From NCBI GenBank assembly GCA_015657535.1, contig JADHZB010001172.1, positions 1 to 32,447 on the forward strand: a stretch of DNA of 32,447 nt, in the 5' to 3' direction. The notes beneath the pieces were generated by a model, which saw only the letters and a program-made list of their open reading frames with translations, did no database searches and was not told where the DNA came from. The position numbers were made by a program, and so were the translations under genes. Positions within the stretch are counted from its first letter, which is position 1; each line of letters starts with the position of its first letter. Source of the stretch: Nephromyces sp. MM_2019. Lineage: Eukaryota > Apicomplexa > Aconoidasida > Nephromycida. Positions 12,175 to 25,330 of this stretch are shown here, in pieces.

Positions 12175-15100
12175 TCAGTCAAATCCCACAGATCTATCAA
12201 GGCAGTAAAACTCATTCGAGAGGTTTAGGGCCCTTGTACCAGCAAATATATCAAGGTTCAGTTCTTTCAAAAGGCTATTTATTAGTAGCTCTTCGCTATT
12301 TACCATGGGTAACGATTGAGAATGAAATTGCTGATTTTCAGCGTCTGCTAGTTCAGTGGCTGAGGGTTCCCTAGAGCAATCTTCATTGATATCCAGTTCG
12401 CGAAAAAAAGTTTTTTCATTGAGTGAATCTTCAGCGTCTGCTGCGGCAGGCTGGTCTGCACCGACGGGAACAAGAAAGTTACGATAATTTATCCCATTTT
12501 CCCTTGTAAGCTTGAAACTATTATCACATTCCTTATCAGCAATCGTATTACTGTTATCAGGGTTCATCAAGAAGCTAATACTGTTACTGTTACTATAAGA
12601 TCGGTTATAAGCATCAGCGCTGAACACCGACTGAGCATCATTCCACTCGCCCAAAAAATTATTTTGTGGGTCGAAAATGTTTTCTTTGCCACTCTTAAAA
12701 GTTTTTCCATAACCAAAGGGCATAGCGCCACCCATATATACCCTCCAATTATGATCAATCATCCTCTTGGGTGTATAATGACAGTTCATAGGATTATCAG
12801 TACCGGAGGGCATGATTCGAGCGGGAATATTCTCTTCCATATTAGCATATCCCAACTTGCCTCCCTGTTTAGTTTTTTTGGATACAAAATTGCGGTAATG
12901 AGGCCAGGAGGGATTATCATAACTAATTCTTGTCGCTTCATACATAGTAGGCTGCGGAACGCCATTAAAAATGACGTTCTCCTTTTCCTTAGTATTCTCA
13001 TTAGAGTCACCTAGATACGGGAGTATTTGCTTTAGCTGTGTTGCATCCAAAAAGTCACCGTATATGCTACTTTTTTCCAATCTTGAGGAGTCCACAGGCA
13101 TTGCTTCTTCCATTCCATAAACCGAAGAATTCCTTCTTTCAAGCCTGCCCTGCTTTTTATAGTCACGCGACAGCGGAGAATGTACATGGTACATGGCTTT
13201 CGATGCTAAATGAGCTGTGTGACTATTAGTATCAACCAGGTTCTCTCCTATGCCTTTCTCTGAAGCGTACTCGCAGCCTTCATCAAATTTGTCGTAGAAT
13301 TGTTTCATAGGCTTCAATGCGGGGATATCATCGCGCTGCCGAATTAAAGCAGGGAAACTACCCTCTTTCTGAAGTCTGCAGGCTTTTCCTGGCCGTGGGG
13401 AAAGCGCTGTCAAACGTGGCTCTATGTCAAAGCCATACATCTCAATATCTAAGCCTCCGTATGAGTGACTCATTGCTCCATACGGCGTGCTAGTCCCAGC
13501 TCGCCAGCCAAAATTTCTACCATGTACGTTATGCTCTTTATCTTCATCTTCAAAAATATGTTTCAGCGCATACAAAGTGGCAGGGCAGCTGCCACGAAGT
13601 TCATCTATTGTTAATTCGGTGTCATGGATGCTATCGACAATATTTTCCCCTGTATTCAATGTTCTGTATATAGAAGAGTTTAAGAAGCTCTGGAATGAAT
13701 CACTTTCTGAGGGTATGCTGGAGTACTGGAGAGGTACTTCAACAGACTCGCGTAGCGCAGAGCGGTATTTGGAGCTCACAGCTTTGAGACTATTCTCATT
13801 TTTGCTCTGCATTGAAAAAAGGTCTGCAAAGCGTACTGAATTCAAACAAAAACCTTCAATAAACCTGCGGTAAGCATCGTAGGCACAACCTATATCAGCA
13901 AAAGATTGGTCCCTTTCGCAGTGAACTCCATCAGTATAGACACCGTCTTTCTTAACTTGAGGCAATATTCTTTCCAACTGCAAGCTTGAAATATCAGTAG
14001 CGCCCTGACTGGTTGTAGTCTTAATCATGTTCCACATCAAATCACTAATGCTAGACTCAAGCTTAACTACTTTTTCAGACTTAGAAGAGTTCTTTTCCTC
14101 ATGGAAGCTATTTTGATTTTTACAAAGGTCCATTTGATTATACCATGAAGCTATCTCACAATGTGCAAGCGTTTCAATTGCCGGCAAATACTTGTATGCT
14201 GGATGAGATGACATAGCAAGGCTCCCAGAGCAGTTCTGCAAGTTATTAGCTACTTGGTGGTAAGGAATAGCAGATGAATAAAAGGGGAAAACTGGAAAAT
14301 CTCTTGGAAAGTTCTTAAAATTTGTCATGGATGCCTCAAGTGATGACATGCATGGAGTTTCAACTTTAAAAGTATAAATTCCCTGAAGGCACATTAAAAG
14401 TAAGTGGTTGCCATTGACGATAAGCCATATACAAAGAACCACGCTATCCTATGGCGTAGGCGGCAAATAATATAGCTTGTAAACTGTGATAAATGGACCT
14501 CCCATGATTAACTATACTACACCATAAAGCAAAAAAGTGTGGAATAAAAAGTCTGCGATATAGCTTGCCTCACACAATTACGATACCATACTATCAAACA
14601 GGTAGATTGTAGAAGTCACTTGGTAAAAAGATTTTTGTATTTTTTTTATCTGAAGCTAATCGACATCCCTTTGCCTTTGTATACCGCCTTGCTACCCAGA
14701 AATTTTGACTACTTTAGCAAGAAGATCAACTAGCCCTATATTGTATCCATAAAAGAAGTACCTTGCAAGATCGACCCGCGTTCCAAATTTTTGCAAGAAT
14801 TTCCCTTGTCCTTTTATCATTCGCTGTTTCCTGAATTCCCACTCTCTCCTCGTAGCCGCGAATTAAGGGTGTTGATCCTTTGGACAAAATGTACCAGAAA
14901 ACATAAGAGGAAGGCCTCTGCCACATTATCGATTTCATTGCATTCATAAAATGTAGTATTAGCCCCTGCCGCGAACACGATGTTCCATCACTCAATGTGT
15001 AGGTCAAAAAATTTTTCTCGCTCTCAACCTGTGGGGAAGCAAGGTTAGTAAAAAAATTCAAATGCATTAGCTGCGGAAGGGATAACGACTTCTTGTCATA

Positions 15101-18100
15101 TACAGGCTACTCCAATCAGAATGTTCACTAGTTATTTACAGAATATGATTAGTCGTGCAATACTGTATAGCAGCCATACATATAATTCAATTGTTCTTGA
15201 ATTCTAGAGGGTGCTAGCATAATGCTGGTGCTGAAAAAATCTACAAACCTAATACTCCACAGTTGTGAATACTTCTTATGAAGCTCAATAAGCACACCTA
15301 TGTTGCTACAGTCAGCAAAATCTGTACCGATGTTACCAGTGAACTGAGATATGAACGCATTAGAAAAACCAGCGCCACTGATCTACCTGCTCACCTTCCC
15401 CTTATCGACTATATGTGTACAAGGAAAAATCATGCTTCTGTGCCTAGCGGCCGATTCAATGATGCAGATGTCCGAGGCTTGTTTCTGTAAGAAGTCTGCC
15501 AATTTAGTATACCCAAGATCTTCTATATTAAGGGGAACGTGATACATAACCTTGTAAAGTATTGGGAGTCGACACATAGGAAGTCCTATACAAGGCAATC
15601 AAAGGCGACGCGAATTTAATAAATTAGAGTAAGCAGTGAGTCAACCGGACCCTTATGAGTCGTAGTAATCATTTTTTTCGGCGCAATTTTTACCGCCAAG
15701 ACATCTAATAGCTAATTTCTTCTTTTCGGACCTAAGTTTTTTAATAGTTTTGCATGCCTAATATTGCGATAATTGCATAGAAGAAAGCACTGTATCATCC
15801 ATACTTCATATTTGTCACCAAAGGAAAGATTTGCTACAAACTTATTGATTAAGGAGAGTGTCAAATCAAAATGTATACGTCATTCTAAGTAACGAAATGA
15901 TCAAATAAACACATACCATTCTGATGCTCAACTAAAATCATCTTTAAGCGGGTACGAATGAGGCTTTCCTTTTCCGCCTTTATTTCAGGTTTCATGGAAG
16001 AACAATTCCTTGCGAAATAAGTCTTACAAAGGGCAGTGCAAGCTACAGCTGGCCGAATTGAATTGCTTTCATAGGACAAGAATCCAATATCTAAGCATTT
16101 CTGAAGCAAATGACAGAGTTTGCCTTGAGTGAGGCATCGTAGAGCCAGTGGACCCTCACATTTCAGCAGCTCAGCCAGAAGGAACCGCCCTCCTCTATAC
16201 GCCTCTCCTAAAAGCACCCGTGAGTGAGTAACAAGGTTTTTTTCCCGCTACAACCGGTTATATCTTTACTAAAACATTTGATGGATTAACTTCGCGTTGC
16301 CCAAGCATTAACTTAACTTCTCACTGAAGGTAATAGTTCAACAGTTTATATTCGCGTGCGGCAACATACCATGTTTCAGCCTTAAAAAGAACTTCCAACG
16401 TATTCAATACGTCGAAAATTCCACAAAAATCAAATTGAATACCTAGGACACCTATCAGCGAATGAAACGAAAGCTCACGAAGCAAAAGCATGAATTTTGT
16501 TTAGTGGGTCGCGCACCTTTTGGATCAAACTTATAACGATCTACAAAGTGAAAGAAGAGCAGAGGAATCAATCCTAGAGGATAGGGAAACTCCGACGAGT
16601 TTGGGTCAATAAATCCTTCAAACCAGGCAGGCTTTTCCCTAAGAAATATTCTTGTTTCATTGGCATCAACTTCTACACTAAACCTATACTTCTTATCGTC
16701 CCGGCACACCTCAACAAATTCAGATATCAACTTTGCGCAGTGCTTTTGCTTCTCAAGCCTTCTTCTCACCTCCTCATAGGCGGGAAGAATTTGCTCCTTG
16801 TACAGCTCCTTTATGAGTGCTTCCATCGTATCTGGATACTCTGCTGAATCTAGCAGACATCTACATGACTTGCGATTGCATTGATCAGGTGGAGGCGGTG
16901 GCTTCATTAGCTTAGCACTATGGCTTCCGCCAGCACCCTTGAAGACATTTCCCAAAGTGCTGAGGTAGCCGTTTGCGTGGTGAGCGACACTGGTGCTATG
17001 AACGGTTACTTCCCCACTGCTAACACTACCACTAGTATTCCTTCTAATTAATGATGGAGAGGAAAACTTGATTAACCCATTATTTTGCCTATTAGTGCGC
17101 CTCATATTAACGCTAAAACTTGGTTGCTGCCACTCAGCGGTTTCCGTGGAAGGTAGCCAAGCCTGAACGCCTCTCTCAAAGCTATTTGCATGGCAAATTG
17201 GGAATTTTCTATAGCTGTAATTACCTGTACTCTTTAAAGAGGTTTCAGCGGATGACATGCACACGCTGCCCGTGAAAGCTGGATTAATCGTGCTGTAAGC
17301 GCTTTGGAAACGCTTGGGCTGTAGAGCTAAGCTACCGTCAAAAGTTTCGCTTTGTAAATCTATAGCATCTCTTACAAGAGAAGCCAATTGCAAATCCGCT
17401 ACTTTTGGTATCTCCACTTTGGCAGAAAGATGTCCAGATGAAGAAGGCAACGGTTTGCAGCTTTCTCTGAAAGAACTGAAGCAGCAAAGAAATAATATTA
17501 TTATCAGTAATTCATATTCGTAAAGAAGAAACGAAAGAAATAGCCTAGCTTCCGCGCTAATTATGATATCCCTACCTACTTTAAACGAGAGGTCTATGGT
17601 GCAGGGTACTTTAGAAGAAAGCAAGCAATTTTATCGCTGGGGTATTAGTTACCCATGACAACTGATAGTCAAAAGAAGGCGCGAAAGGAAAATTATGCTT
17701 AAAAAATTATTTTATTGCGAATAAATCAGAATCCAGCCGTCTAGTTTTTACGCATTTAATGGTAATAGACCAGCAGGAATACTTTACAATGTTAAAGCAA
17801 TCTACATTGTTAACAACATTAAAGCCTTGATGCGGTATACGGCTTATTCAATGATTTTCCCCTGGATAAATACTGTAATAATCGGAGCTCAAGAAACCGG
17901 TGCTTGCTGTCTCACCTAAGTCCCCTAGGTTTTGAGTGATCAATAGGTTTCAGTGCACTGGCAATATATTCATGATTTGAACTATCAGAAAAACACTCCG
18001 GGTTCGACCTTTCCATGCCTCCTGCATTACACGTATCCCTTGTGCTTTTTGTTAAGCTGATTGAGACCGGCGGGTACAAATACGGGTCCCTCAATTCATG

Positions 18101-18142
18101 GTGCTTGTTTAGGCTAGTATTGATAAGCCTGAGAGATTCCAT
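12175..18142 (-). CDS. OST-HTH/LOTUS-domain protein with an OHA-like domain, six exons
   Basis: Exons 18142..17916, 17475..16517, 16207..15917, 15585..15395, 15028..14762 and 14382..12175 join with matching phases (2, 1, 1, 0, 0) and GT-AG borders into 1380 residues. Rough layout: 1-265 disordered and Ser-rich; a proline run KPPPPP near 267; 289-386 a block with WFEGFIDP and YPLGLIPLLFFHFV that I read as the OHA (OST-HTH-associated) domain; 397-450 a helical block with LLAELLKCEGPLALRCLTQ; about 480-545 a LOTUS domain (RLKMILVEHQNG, then LNIEDLGYTKLADFLQ, then DICII), split by the third intron; 646-1380 a long unrecognised region in one exon, rich in Ser and Asn. LOTUS domains are predicted or shown to bind RNA, including G-quadruplex RNA, or helicase partners, usually in germ-granule-type regulation. 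The frame stays open upstream to an AG at 18209-18208, so an earlier exon is possible. The join of exons 5 and 6 is the least certain. Confidence 0.75.
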
Positions 18143-20379
18143 TGGAACTGTTGAAGTAGTGCCACATTGATGTTGGCATTCCCCAGCTGGCTCTATTAAA
18201 GTGCTGCCTACGGAAAATTATTGGCAGTTGATAAGCCTATTATATGCTTGCTGAAGAGTAGAAGCCTAAATTTTTTATAGCACCATTTTAATCGCTTAAA
18301 TAAACTCAGGTGCGCGTATACGGAAAAAATACGGTGAAGAGCGCAGCGCTGCTCAAATTATAGTCGTGTGGTTTCCGAGTTCATGTTACCACCGTAGTTG
18401 CTGGTTCCTTTGTCATGAACAAATGAGAGTCATTAATTATATTTAATACGTCGATAGATACCTTCTGAGGCTGTGCTGAAAATTCCCAGGAACAGTTAGA
18501 CTGAAAGCACCACTGAAAAAAAATAAAGAAAAATGCATTTATCTGCTATTTTCAGTGCATAAAAATAACCCCCGATAAACTCAGTCCCTATATATTCAAG
18601 CTCTATTAAATTTCATAGATCCATAATTCGATTTACTCCTAAGAAGCATATTATTTATGCTCTCTAATTACGCCACCCAAAACATTATGAAGACATTGTA
18701 ATTATCCACGGGAAATCGTTAACCAAAATTTGACCAACTGCATCACTTCAAATGTCTCAAAGTATGATGCTAATACCGTGATGCCAACAATGCTTGGAAT
18801 GTTTTATTTTCAAAGATCCGAGCCCGAGCTCTAATTACCAGGCTATGTAAAATTAGGTCACGCAGAGAGTGGGCTCATAATTTGGCACAAAAATGCATTT
18901 GAAGCTTAACGAATAAGCAATATCAATTGCTTTTTTTGTGACAACTTATGCTAATAGATTCTATAGTTCATTCTTAAAAGGTGAGTTTTTAGCCCTTAGT
19001 CTAGGTAAGGGTAAATCCTTTCTGATAACATAATTCCGCTTAGGGCCGCATTAAATCATCGGCACTTTAATGGGTTTAAGCTTTACATTTCCTTCCACCT
19101 ACAAAATTTTACGTGCACGCATGGTTTACCACGAGAAAAGAAATTTCTAGTGATTCTTAAACTAAATTTGATACACCTGTCAAGTATATATTGCCATGTG
19201 GTTCAGCTGTGATGCACTCCACGGGCTGCGTAGCTATAAGGAAAAATAAACATATCTGTCATTCTATTGCTAATCACATAGCACTTCTTACAAATTATTA
19301 AAGCTTAGTTAGTTTTGAAGTAGCTTATCCAAAACTTTCATGTCATTATAAAATAAGCACTACGTACTTAGGTGAGGAGCAGCTTCGTTGCTCGTAGGCC
19401 ATAAAAAAGTTCCGTTATAAAGCATTGTTCTATTGCAACAGCTTAAGCATCCTCAACTACAACAAAACTTCATTTAGTAACTTAGCCTCGTTGGAATCCT
19501 TAAACTCAATAGCTTGAAATACAAAGCCCATTTGTGAGACAGGAAAAAGCGAGCGAAAAATTGGGCCGAAAATGCCAGTACAACAATGTATTTTCTAAAT
19601 AAATGCTTCTAGAAAATAGAATAGCATCATGAAAATCGTCCAACCAAACCACTGAACTCGAACATGTCCAAAAGATCGCTTGCCTGATAGGATAATGCAT
19701 ATTAGCATAAATTTATAGAGTAATTTCCCTCAGGGGATATAGAAATACACGATAAATTTTTTCTGCGGTATGCGCTAAGCTAGAGATAGATTTAAATTTA
19801 AGTCTTTATGCTGTACACCCTAAGTTGTTGATTCGTTTTCCAACAAATTCAAAAAACTTCAATTTTTATAAGGGAAGCATATAGCGCACATTAAATTATA
19901 TAATACCCGAAGACATCGGTTATCGAGCGAATTCTGGGGAGACCATGTATCGTTACAAGATGAATCTTTACAAAACGAAATGCAAACTGATCACAACTTC
20001 AAAAAAAAAATTAAAGCAGTCCTTTAAATAAACTTTTGCGAATTAAGCTCAAGACGTCGCAAAAGTGACGAAAGTGTAATCTGCAACTTTTCGAAATTAC
20101 TGGATATTCAATTATGTCCATCTTACATGTATCAGCCCGGGCATCAAATATCCGATAACGTCCAGCAAAAAAAATCACAGGAAGCGTGTCATTGATTTTT
20201 CCTCGCGTCATGAGTATAATTTAGGAATATCTATTCGGACCGCTTATGCATCCATTCGAATTCAACATATATTCAATTATTATCTCAAACGAATTTTCCA
20301 AATACTCAGCTTCTATTTGTTTCTCGGTAGGAAGCCAGCGTAAAAAAATTTTGATGTCTTGAAACAGCAGTACACAGGA
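18143..20379. other. Intergenic stretch upstream of the LOTUS gene
   Basis: About 2.2 kb of AT-rich DNA. The first 65 bp (18143-18207) may be coding: the LOTUS exon 1 frame stays open up to a TTTTCCGTAG acceptor-like site. The rest should hold the LOTUS gene promoter and any 5' untranslated exon, but I see no specific signal. A 64-codon minus-strand frame at 19506-19700 is of chance length. Confidence 0.5.
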
Positions 20380-22390
20380 CCCAGGCACTCCACGACAATG
20401 AGCGTGTCACTGCTCATTAAAGAAAAGGACAAAGAATATATGCCCTACAGCATTTTTGCTACGTTCAGCCCACAACCTGGCTGGTGCCCAGTTTTTGTTG
20501 TTGAATAATCGAGTGTCCCGCAACCTCAAAAGTTATGACGCGTACGCTACTCCGCTGCAGGACAAGCGGTTCGTGCGCATTTTCAGCGGCGGATAACGCG
20601 CAGGGAGTGCGGAAATGCAAGCACGCCAACGGTCAGAAAGCAGCGGCTCGGCTAGAATTAGTCCTACACCCCTCAGCTTCCTGCACGGCCATGATGAATT
20701 TGCTACAGGATAAATACCACATGAGCGCTTCCAAGACGCGGATACCTAAGCTACGCAGCAACTTAGGTAAGATGTCACTGCAGTGGGTTAGTACTTCCAA
20801 AGAAAGTGATGGCTCGTTAGGAGCTAGTAAAGTCGTGTATGGTAAGCTAAAGACAACCCCAAAACAATGTACCTGCAATACAACCACTAACTCAGCAATG
20901 AGTCAAGGGCAATCGCAGAACCGCCTTGACTAGGTAACTTTGTCACAACTCAACGGCGCAACACACAAACATCGCTGCTGGTACCTCCCAACAATAATTG
21001 AACAGAAACCTTCAAGGCCAGCCATTTGGAGCTATGATTTGTACAACCCCAAAGGCAGATACAATCGTGAGCGACTGCCGCAAAAATTCGAGTGATTTAC
21101 AAGAGCGTAAAATTTAAAATGAATGCCAATTGTGCGACGTGCTGGAAGCTCTAAAAAAGCAACACCTCCAAGCAGCAAACGAATTCAGCACAATGAAACA
21201 ACCAAGCGGACATGCGGAATCGGCTAAATGCGAAACTATCGAGAGGTGAAGGGAGGACCACCCGCGTTCTGCAACTTAAAGAGCACGCGAGGAAATCTTT
21301 TACACCAGCTGGAAATATGATTGAAATATCTGTGTGCAAGTTTCAAAGAATAATACCTACAACAGGGGTTCTGCCCGAAGAAGGGGCTTGTAATAACAGC
21401 TGCCGAGTCTAAAGCTATACTGGGTTTTGTCTCCTCTTTACTCCAGGCTATAGACTTATATTGATAACTCGTAATGCCAAACATCTACGCTTGCATCAGC
21501 ACCAAAAACAACCAAGGCTTCCAATTTGAACCAGATTACCGTAACATACTAGCAATTATAAGCAACTAAGCTCGCAGGTCAAGGTAACAGAAAGGCCACA
21601 TTTTAGGCTACCCTTATAAGCATATCACCTCCCAGGCCTCAGAATGATGGATTGCAAAATCGCATAGCAAGTCTGTGTGTCAGCTAAGCTAATGCATGGG
21701 AATCACAGCAACTAAACAATGTTACCGGTAGTCACTATCCTAATGCAACCCAAAATCGTATATATCACAACAGCTAGATAGCGGCGCATTGGAGCAATGT
21801 GCCGAAGAGCTGCCTCTGTCAACATGTACTGCTTATGCCAAAAGATGTAATTCAACGGTTCCACACGTAAACAACCTTTAGAGGAAGTCATTAAATGAGG
21901 ATTGGGCGAGACACGAGGCCGTGCAGTTTGTCTGCAAGCTGTTCTCTAGAAGCTAGATAAAAAGCTAGATAAATCATGAGTCATAAGCAGCACTTATCAG
22001 TTTCTTCGACACCCACGATCAGCCCCAGCATATTTAAGCTGATGGCCTCCTTTAGGATTAGTCACTAGCCAGAACGAATAGCTAAGCGCATGAAGCTATC
22101 TAAAAGTTCAGGCATCTTCATAAAAGATCAAACATCTTTATCACGCGTTTTTTAATCCACTTGATAGAATCCTACAAATCAGATTCTGTAAAGTGTCCAA
22201 AAAGTTAATACTGGCTAGACCTTCTGCTCCAAATATCAACAAGCCACGCCGCCTAATGGCCAGAACTACCAGCGGCATAAGCATTCGCTCATACTACAAC
22301 ATGCAGCGCAAAAAACTCTCCAAGAATAGCACATCCATGCTAACTGGCAATGTTCTAGTTCGTTCCGCCAAACAGCACTGTCAGTGAGGT
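20380..22390. other. GC-richer block with open frames on both strands, undecided
   Basis: This 2-kb block between two leftward genes is richer in G+C than its flanks, most clearly at 20460-20720. The plus strand is open for 132 codons from an ATG at 20535 (basic, Ser-rich) and again at about 22130-22387. The minus strand is open at 20633-20887 after an acceptor-like TTGTATTGCAG, with hydrophobic helix-like runs, and at 21151-21484 in two frames. None matches a family I recognise, and overlapping frames on opposite strands cannot all be coding. A short-exon gene on either strand, or an untranslated transcript, would fit. Confidence 0.3.
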
Positions 22391-22495
22391 AGAATTGACA
22401 CCCTCCGATACATCTGTATATCACCATTCAGCCTTGCCACACGGAATACACATAATCCAAAACCATATTATCCCCTTGAATTAAGTTCTGATACA

Positions 22496-24740
22496 TCAGT
22501 TTAACAGTAGACCGTCATACTTCTGCTGAAACCACTTCATTGCATCCTCTTTCAATACCTTATGACGGGTACCTACTCTTGATCTGCACCTCTTTCTCTG
22601 AGAAACTCGAGTCCCCGGTCTGTCGAGGTGCACGAAGAAGTCCATGCCGTAAATACCTAACGAGACACAACAGAACAAAATTGAAAAAATAGTTTACAGC
22701 ACCATGGATAAAACTGTATCACAGCTTTACTCAAAAACTATAAATAAGAACGCTGACAAAAGACTATTTAACTGCACTCGCTCCAAGCAGTTAATTATAT
22801 AATAGAAACACACGGTATAACAACTAAATTATCACAGGGATGCAGTAACACAGATGATCGAACAAGTTTGGAAGAACATTGAAAAACACTCACGATGAAT
22901 TTTACAGATAAGACCATGACGCACAATATAATACAAGACCGAAAATTGAGTAATTCATTAGTAAATTTCGCAAAAACTCATAAGAACACCAAAAAATACA
23001 AACAGTAATCGAAAAAAATTCACTATTTTAAAACTAACATGTTTGCTAAAATTCAAAAAAACATGCTCTCAACACATACCGGTAGAAGGATCGTACTTCA
23101 GCCCCAAGTCGATATGTTCCTTCACTCCAAAACCGAAGCAGCCGGTATCTGAGAAGTTTCCCTTCTTCAATTCATACTCCTTTACTTTCAAGCCTTTCTC
23201 TAATATCTCCTCGGCCTAACAGACAATAAAAACAATTCCAGGTCACAAAAGGACATTTAAAAATACAAGATAAAAGCAAGGTAAGTAATATCCTAAAACA
23301 AAAATCACACGCCGCATAGCAAAAAATTCATCAAAGCAGGCTATAGCAATAAACGTAAAAATTAAGGGGCTCATTAATCTCAAGTAAATGTCAGTCCTTT
23401 CATTATTAAAACAGTTATGAAATGCTAAAAATGACATCAAAAATTGCCGGCAAAACACTACAGATTCATCATTTCACTAAAAAGTACGATAGTTTCATAC
23501 CTAAATCACCAGCAAAAAGCATCACCAAACTGCCTTGATGCAAACCGAAAATTCTTTCAACTACCGCAACCGAAACTATTAAAAATTGGGCCATTATTAA
23601 AATAAAATCATCTGCAATAAGCAGAAACAGCTGAAATTCACCTTTTGTCCCCTGACGGTCACATGACAAGCAATCTTTTCATTCCTTCTGACTCCAAAAC
23701 TCCTTATTGTGAATCGACACTTTGAAAAAACGGGCTTCTGATCAGTGAGCTGCTCAAGCACCTTCCCTGCTCTTGTAAGTTTATCTCCGGACTAATAAAA
23801 AGCAAGCAAGCAAATATATATTAATTAAATTTAATGCAAGTAAAAGATGACGGTAAAAACAAAGTGAGGTCCTCCCCCCAAAGGCTCTCATAGCATCATA
23901 GCGAAGCGGTCGCAATAGGAGGCGACCTTCAGCAATAATGTCGCCACATGGGATTAAAAAATTCTAATGGAGTTATCTGCAATCCAAACAACGAATTAAA
24001 CTTGGACCAAAGACTACCTCTCGCTAACTATCCATTCGCCCTCAGTAAGAACACAGAGTCCTCAAGATACGCACAACGCTAATATATGCATCAAAGCAAG
24101 AACCAAATTGAAAACAGTAGACACCACTTAGCACATGCTGCATAAATATGATTCTGACGAGGAAGGGGGCTAAAGATTACAACCACGAAGCAGATAAACT
24201 GTCACAGTAAAGGTGTTTCAGCCTTTACGATCAAGTACGCATGAAACGATAACCCGTACCAATATGGTAACCAGTTTTCGCAGAAAAGCACAACAATCAC
24301 CACAAAGTATCGTATTAGTAAGAGCAACCACAATTTCAGGATCCTCTATCAACCCTTGTTAGTCCAGCGACTACCAGTTTGCATCTTCACTCATCTTATC
24401 TAAAGCAAATTCATGATCTCGCAAAATCTCCCCGCCCTTTTCATTTTCTGTGCACTGAGACTACTAAAAGGAGAAGTCTTTCATCTAAGCAAACCAGACA
24501 AGCATATGCTAAACCTATAGGCACATCTCGGCTTCTTCAACTTGCGCTAAAACTTTGGCGGTCCTACACAGCGTCGTGATAAACCGATATGAAGAAACAT
24601 GAAACAAAGAGAGAGTAAAGCCTCAAGCAAAGCAAATGCTCCCTAACCTGTCCCACAGAGATATTTAACACAAGCTTGTTTATCCGGATAGACCGCATTG
24701 TTGCCTTCTTGCTAAACGAATCCTCTGCTGCGCTCGCCAT
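22496..24740 (-). CDS. RPL11: Large-subunit ribosomal protein uL5 (RPL11), four exons
   Basis: Exons 24740..24648, 23791..23642, 23215..23080 and 22656..22496 join in phases 0, 0 and 1 into 179 residues, close to the 178 of human RPL11. The protein binds 5S rRNA with uL18 in the central protuberance of the 60S subunit. Landmarks in order: [20 protein letters not shown] at the end of exon 1; [20 protein letters not shown] and [20 protein letters not shown] in exon 2; [20 protein letters not shown] and YDPSTG in exon 3; [23 protein letters not shown] and the C-terminal WFQQKYDG in exon 4. The start is the ATG giving MASAAEDSF. Introns are 856, 426 and 423 bp; donors are GTTAGG, GTGAAT and GTATGT, acceptors all TAG. 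At residue 31 a Gln stands where most homologues have Glu in VGESGD. A GC-rich island lies 150-590 bp upstream. Confidence 0.96.
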
Positions 24741-24889
24741 TTTGAAGTTAAAAAGCAACTACTTAACTGCGCAACAATAAATCACAAAATTCCACTGCCA
24801 ACGCGAAACTAAAATTACCTAAAACCTAAACGCAACTGTTGGACAACGGTTCATCCCAAGATCGCAGCGACAAACACTGATGAAGAAGT

Positions 24890-25330
24890 GGCCAACTTAT
24901 GAAACGTAGGAGGAAGTTGGTATCGATAGCCAGCCAGCCTCTTTCGGGTAGAGTTCTTGGAGGGACGAAGCCGTCAGGCAGAAGAATGCCTTCGTATTGC
25001 CAGCCTAATCACTCGGGCACTGACGGTGCCCCACATGAGGGAGGTTTGATTGAAACCCGTCAGTCAACCTTCTAGGCCGCCTTGTGTGTAGGTATCCACC
25101 CGCGAGCACGCCCCGGAATGCGACAATACTATTAGGACGAGGTGCGCCATGGGTCATCATAGTTTCAGGAGATTTCCTGTATAAATGCTCAGAAGAAAAT
25201 TTTTTTTGAATATATCCCCAGGAATGTTGTGTTTCATTCTTCATTTTTTGTTCGCCTTCATCGGTAACTGCAGCTTTTCTGATGCGCGAGGAATGTGGTA
25301 ACTAGCTTCACCCGATAGACTTATTAGTTG
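24890..25330. promoter_or_regulatory. GC-rich structured island upstream of RPL11
   Basis: About 440 bp of raised G+C on the 5' side of the minus-strand RPL11 start at 24740, mirroring the island before RPS18. Read in gene sense, both contain GGCGGCCT (minus 25081-25074 here; plus 6169-6176 there). It also holds overlapping inverted repeats: GGGCAC/GTGCCC at 25015-25031, and CTGACGG at 25020-25026 flanked by two CCGTCAG copies at 24971-24977 and 25057-25063. A 79-codon minus-strand frame at 25005-25244 has no recognisable homology. I favour a promoter or start region; a structured non-coding RNA is the alternative. Confidence 0.4.

Noticed and set aside
25055..25200. Possible C/D-box snoRNA on the minus strand (ATGATGA, then CTGA about 100 nt on, with GAAAC/GTTTC flanks)
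   Set aside because: The terminal stem is offset from the boxes, the spacing is long, and no guide match was identified. The boxes are short enough to occur by chance.
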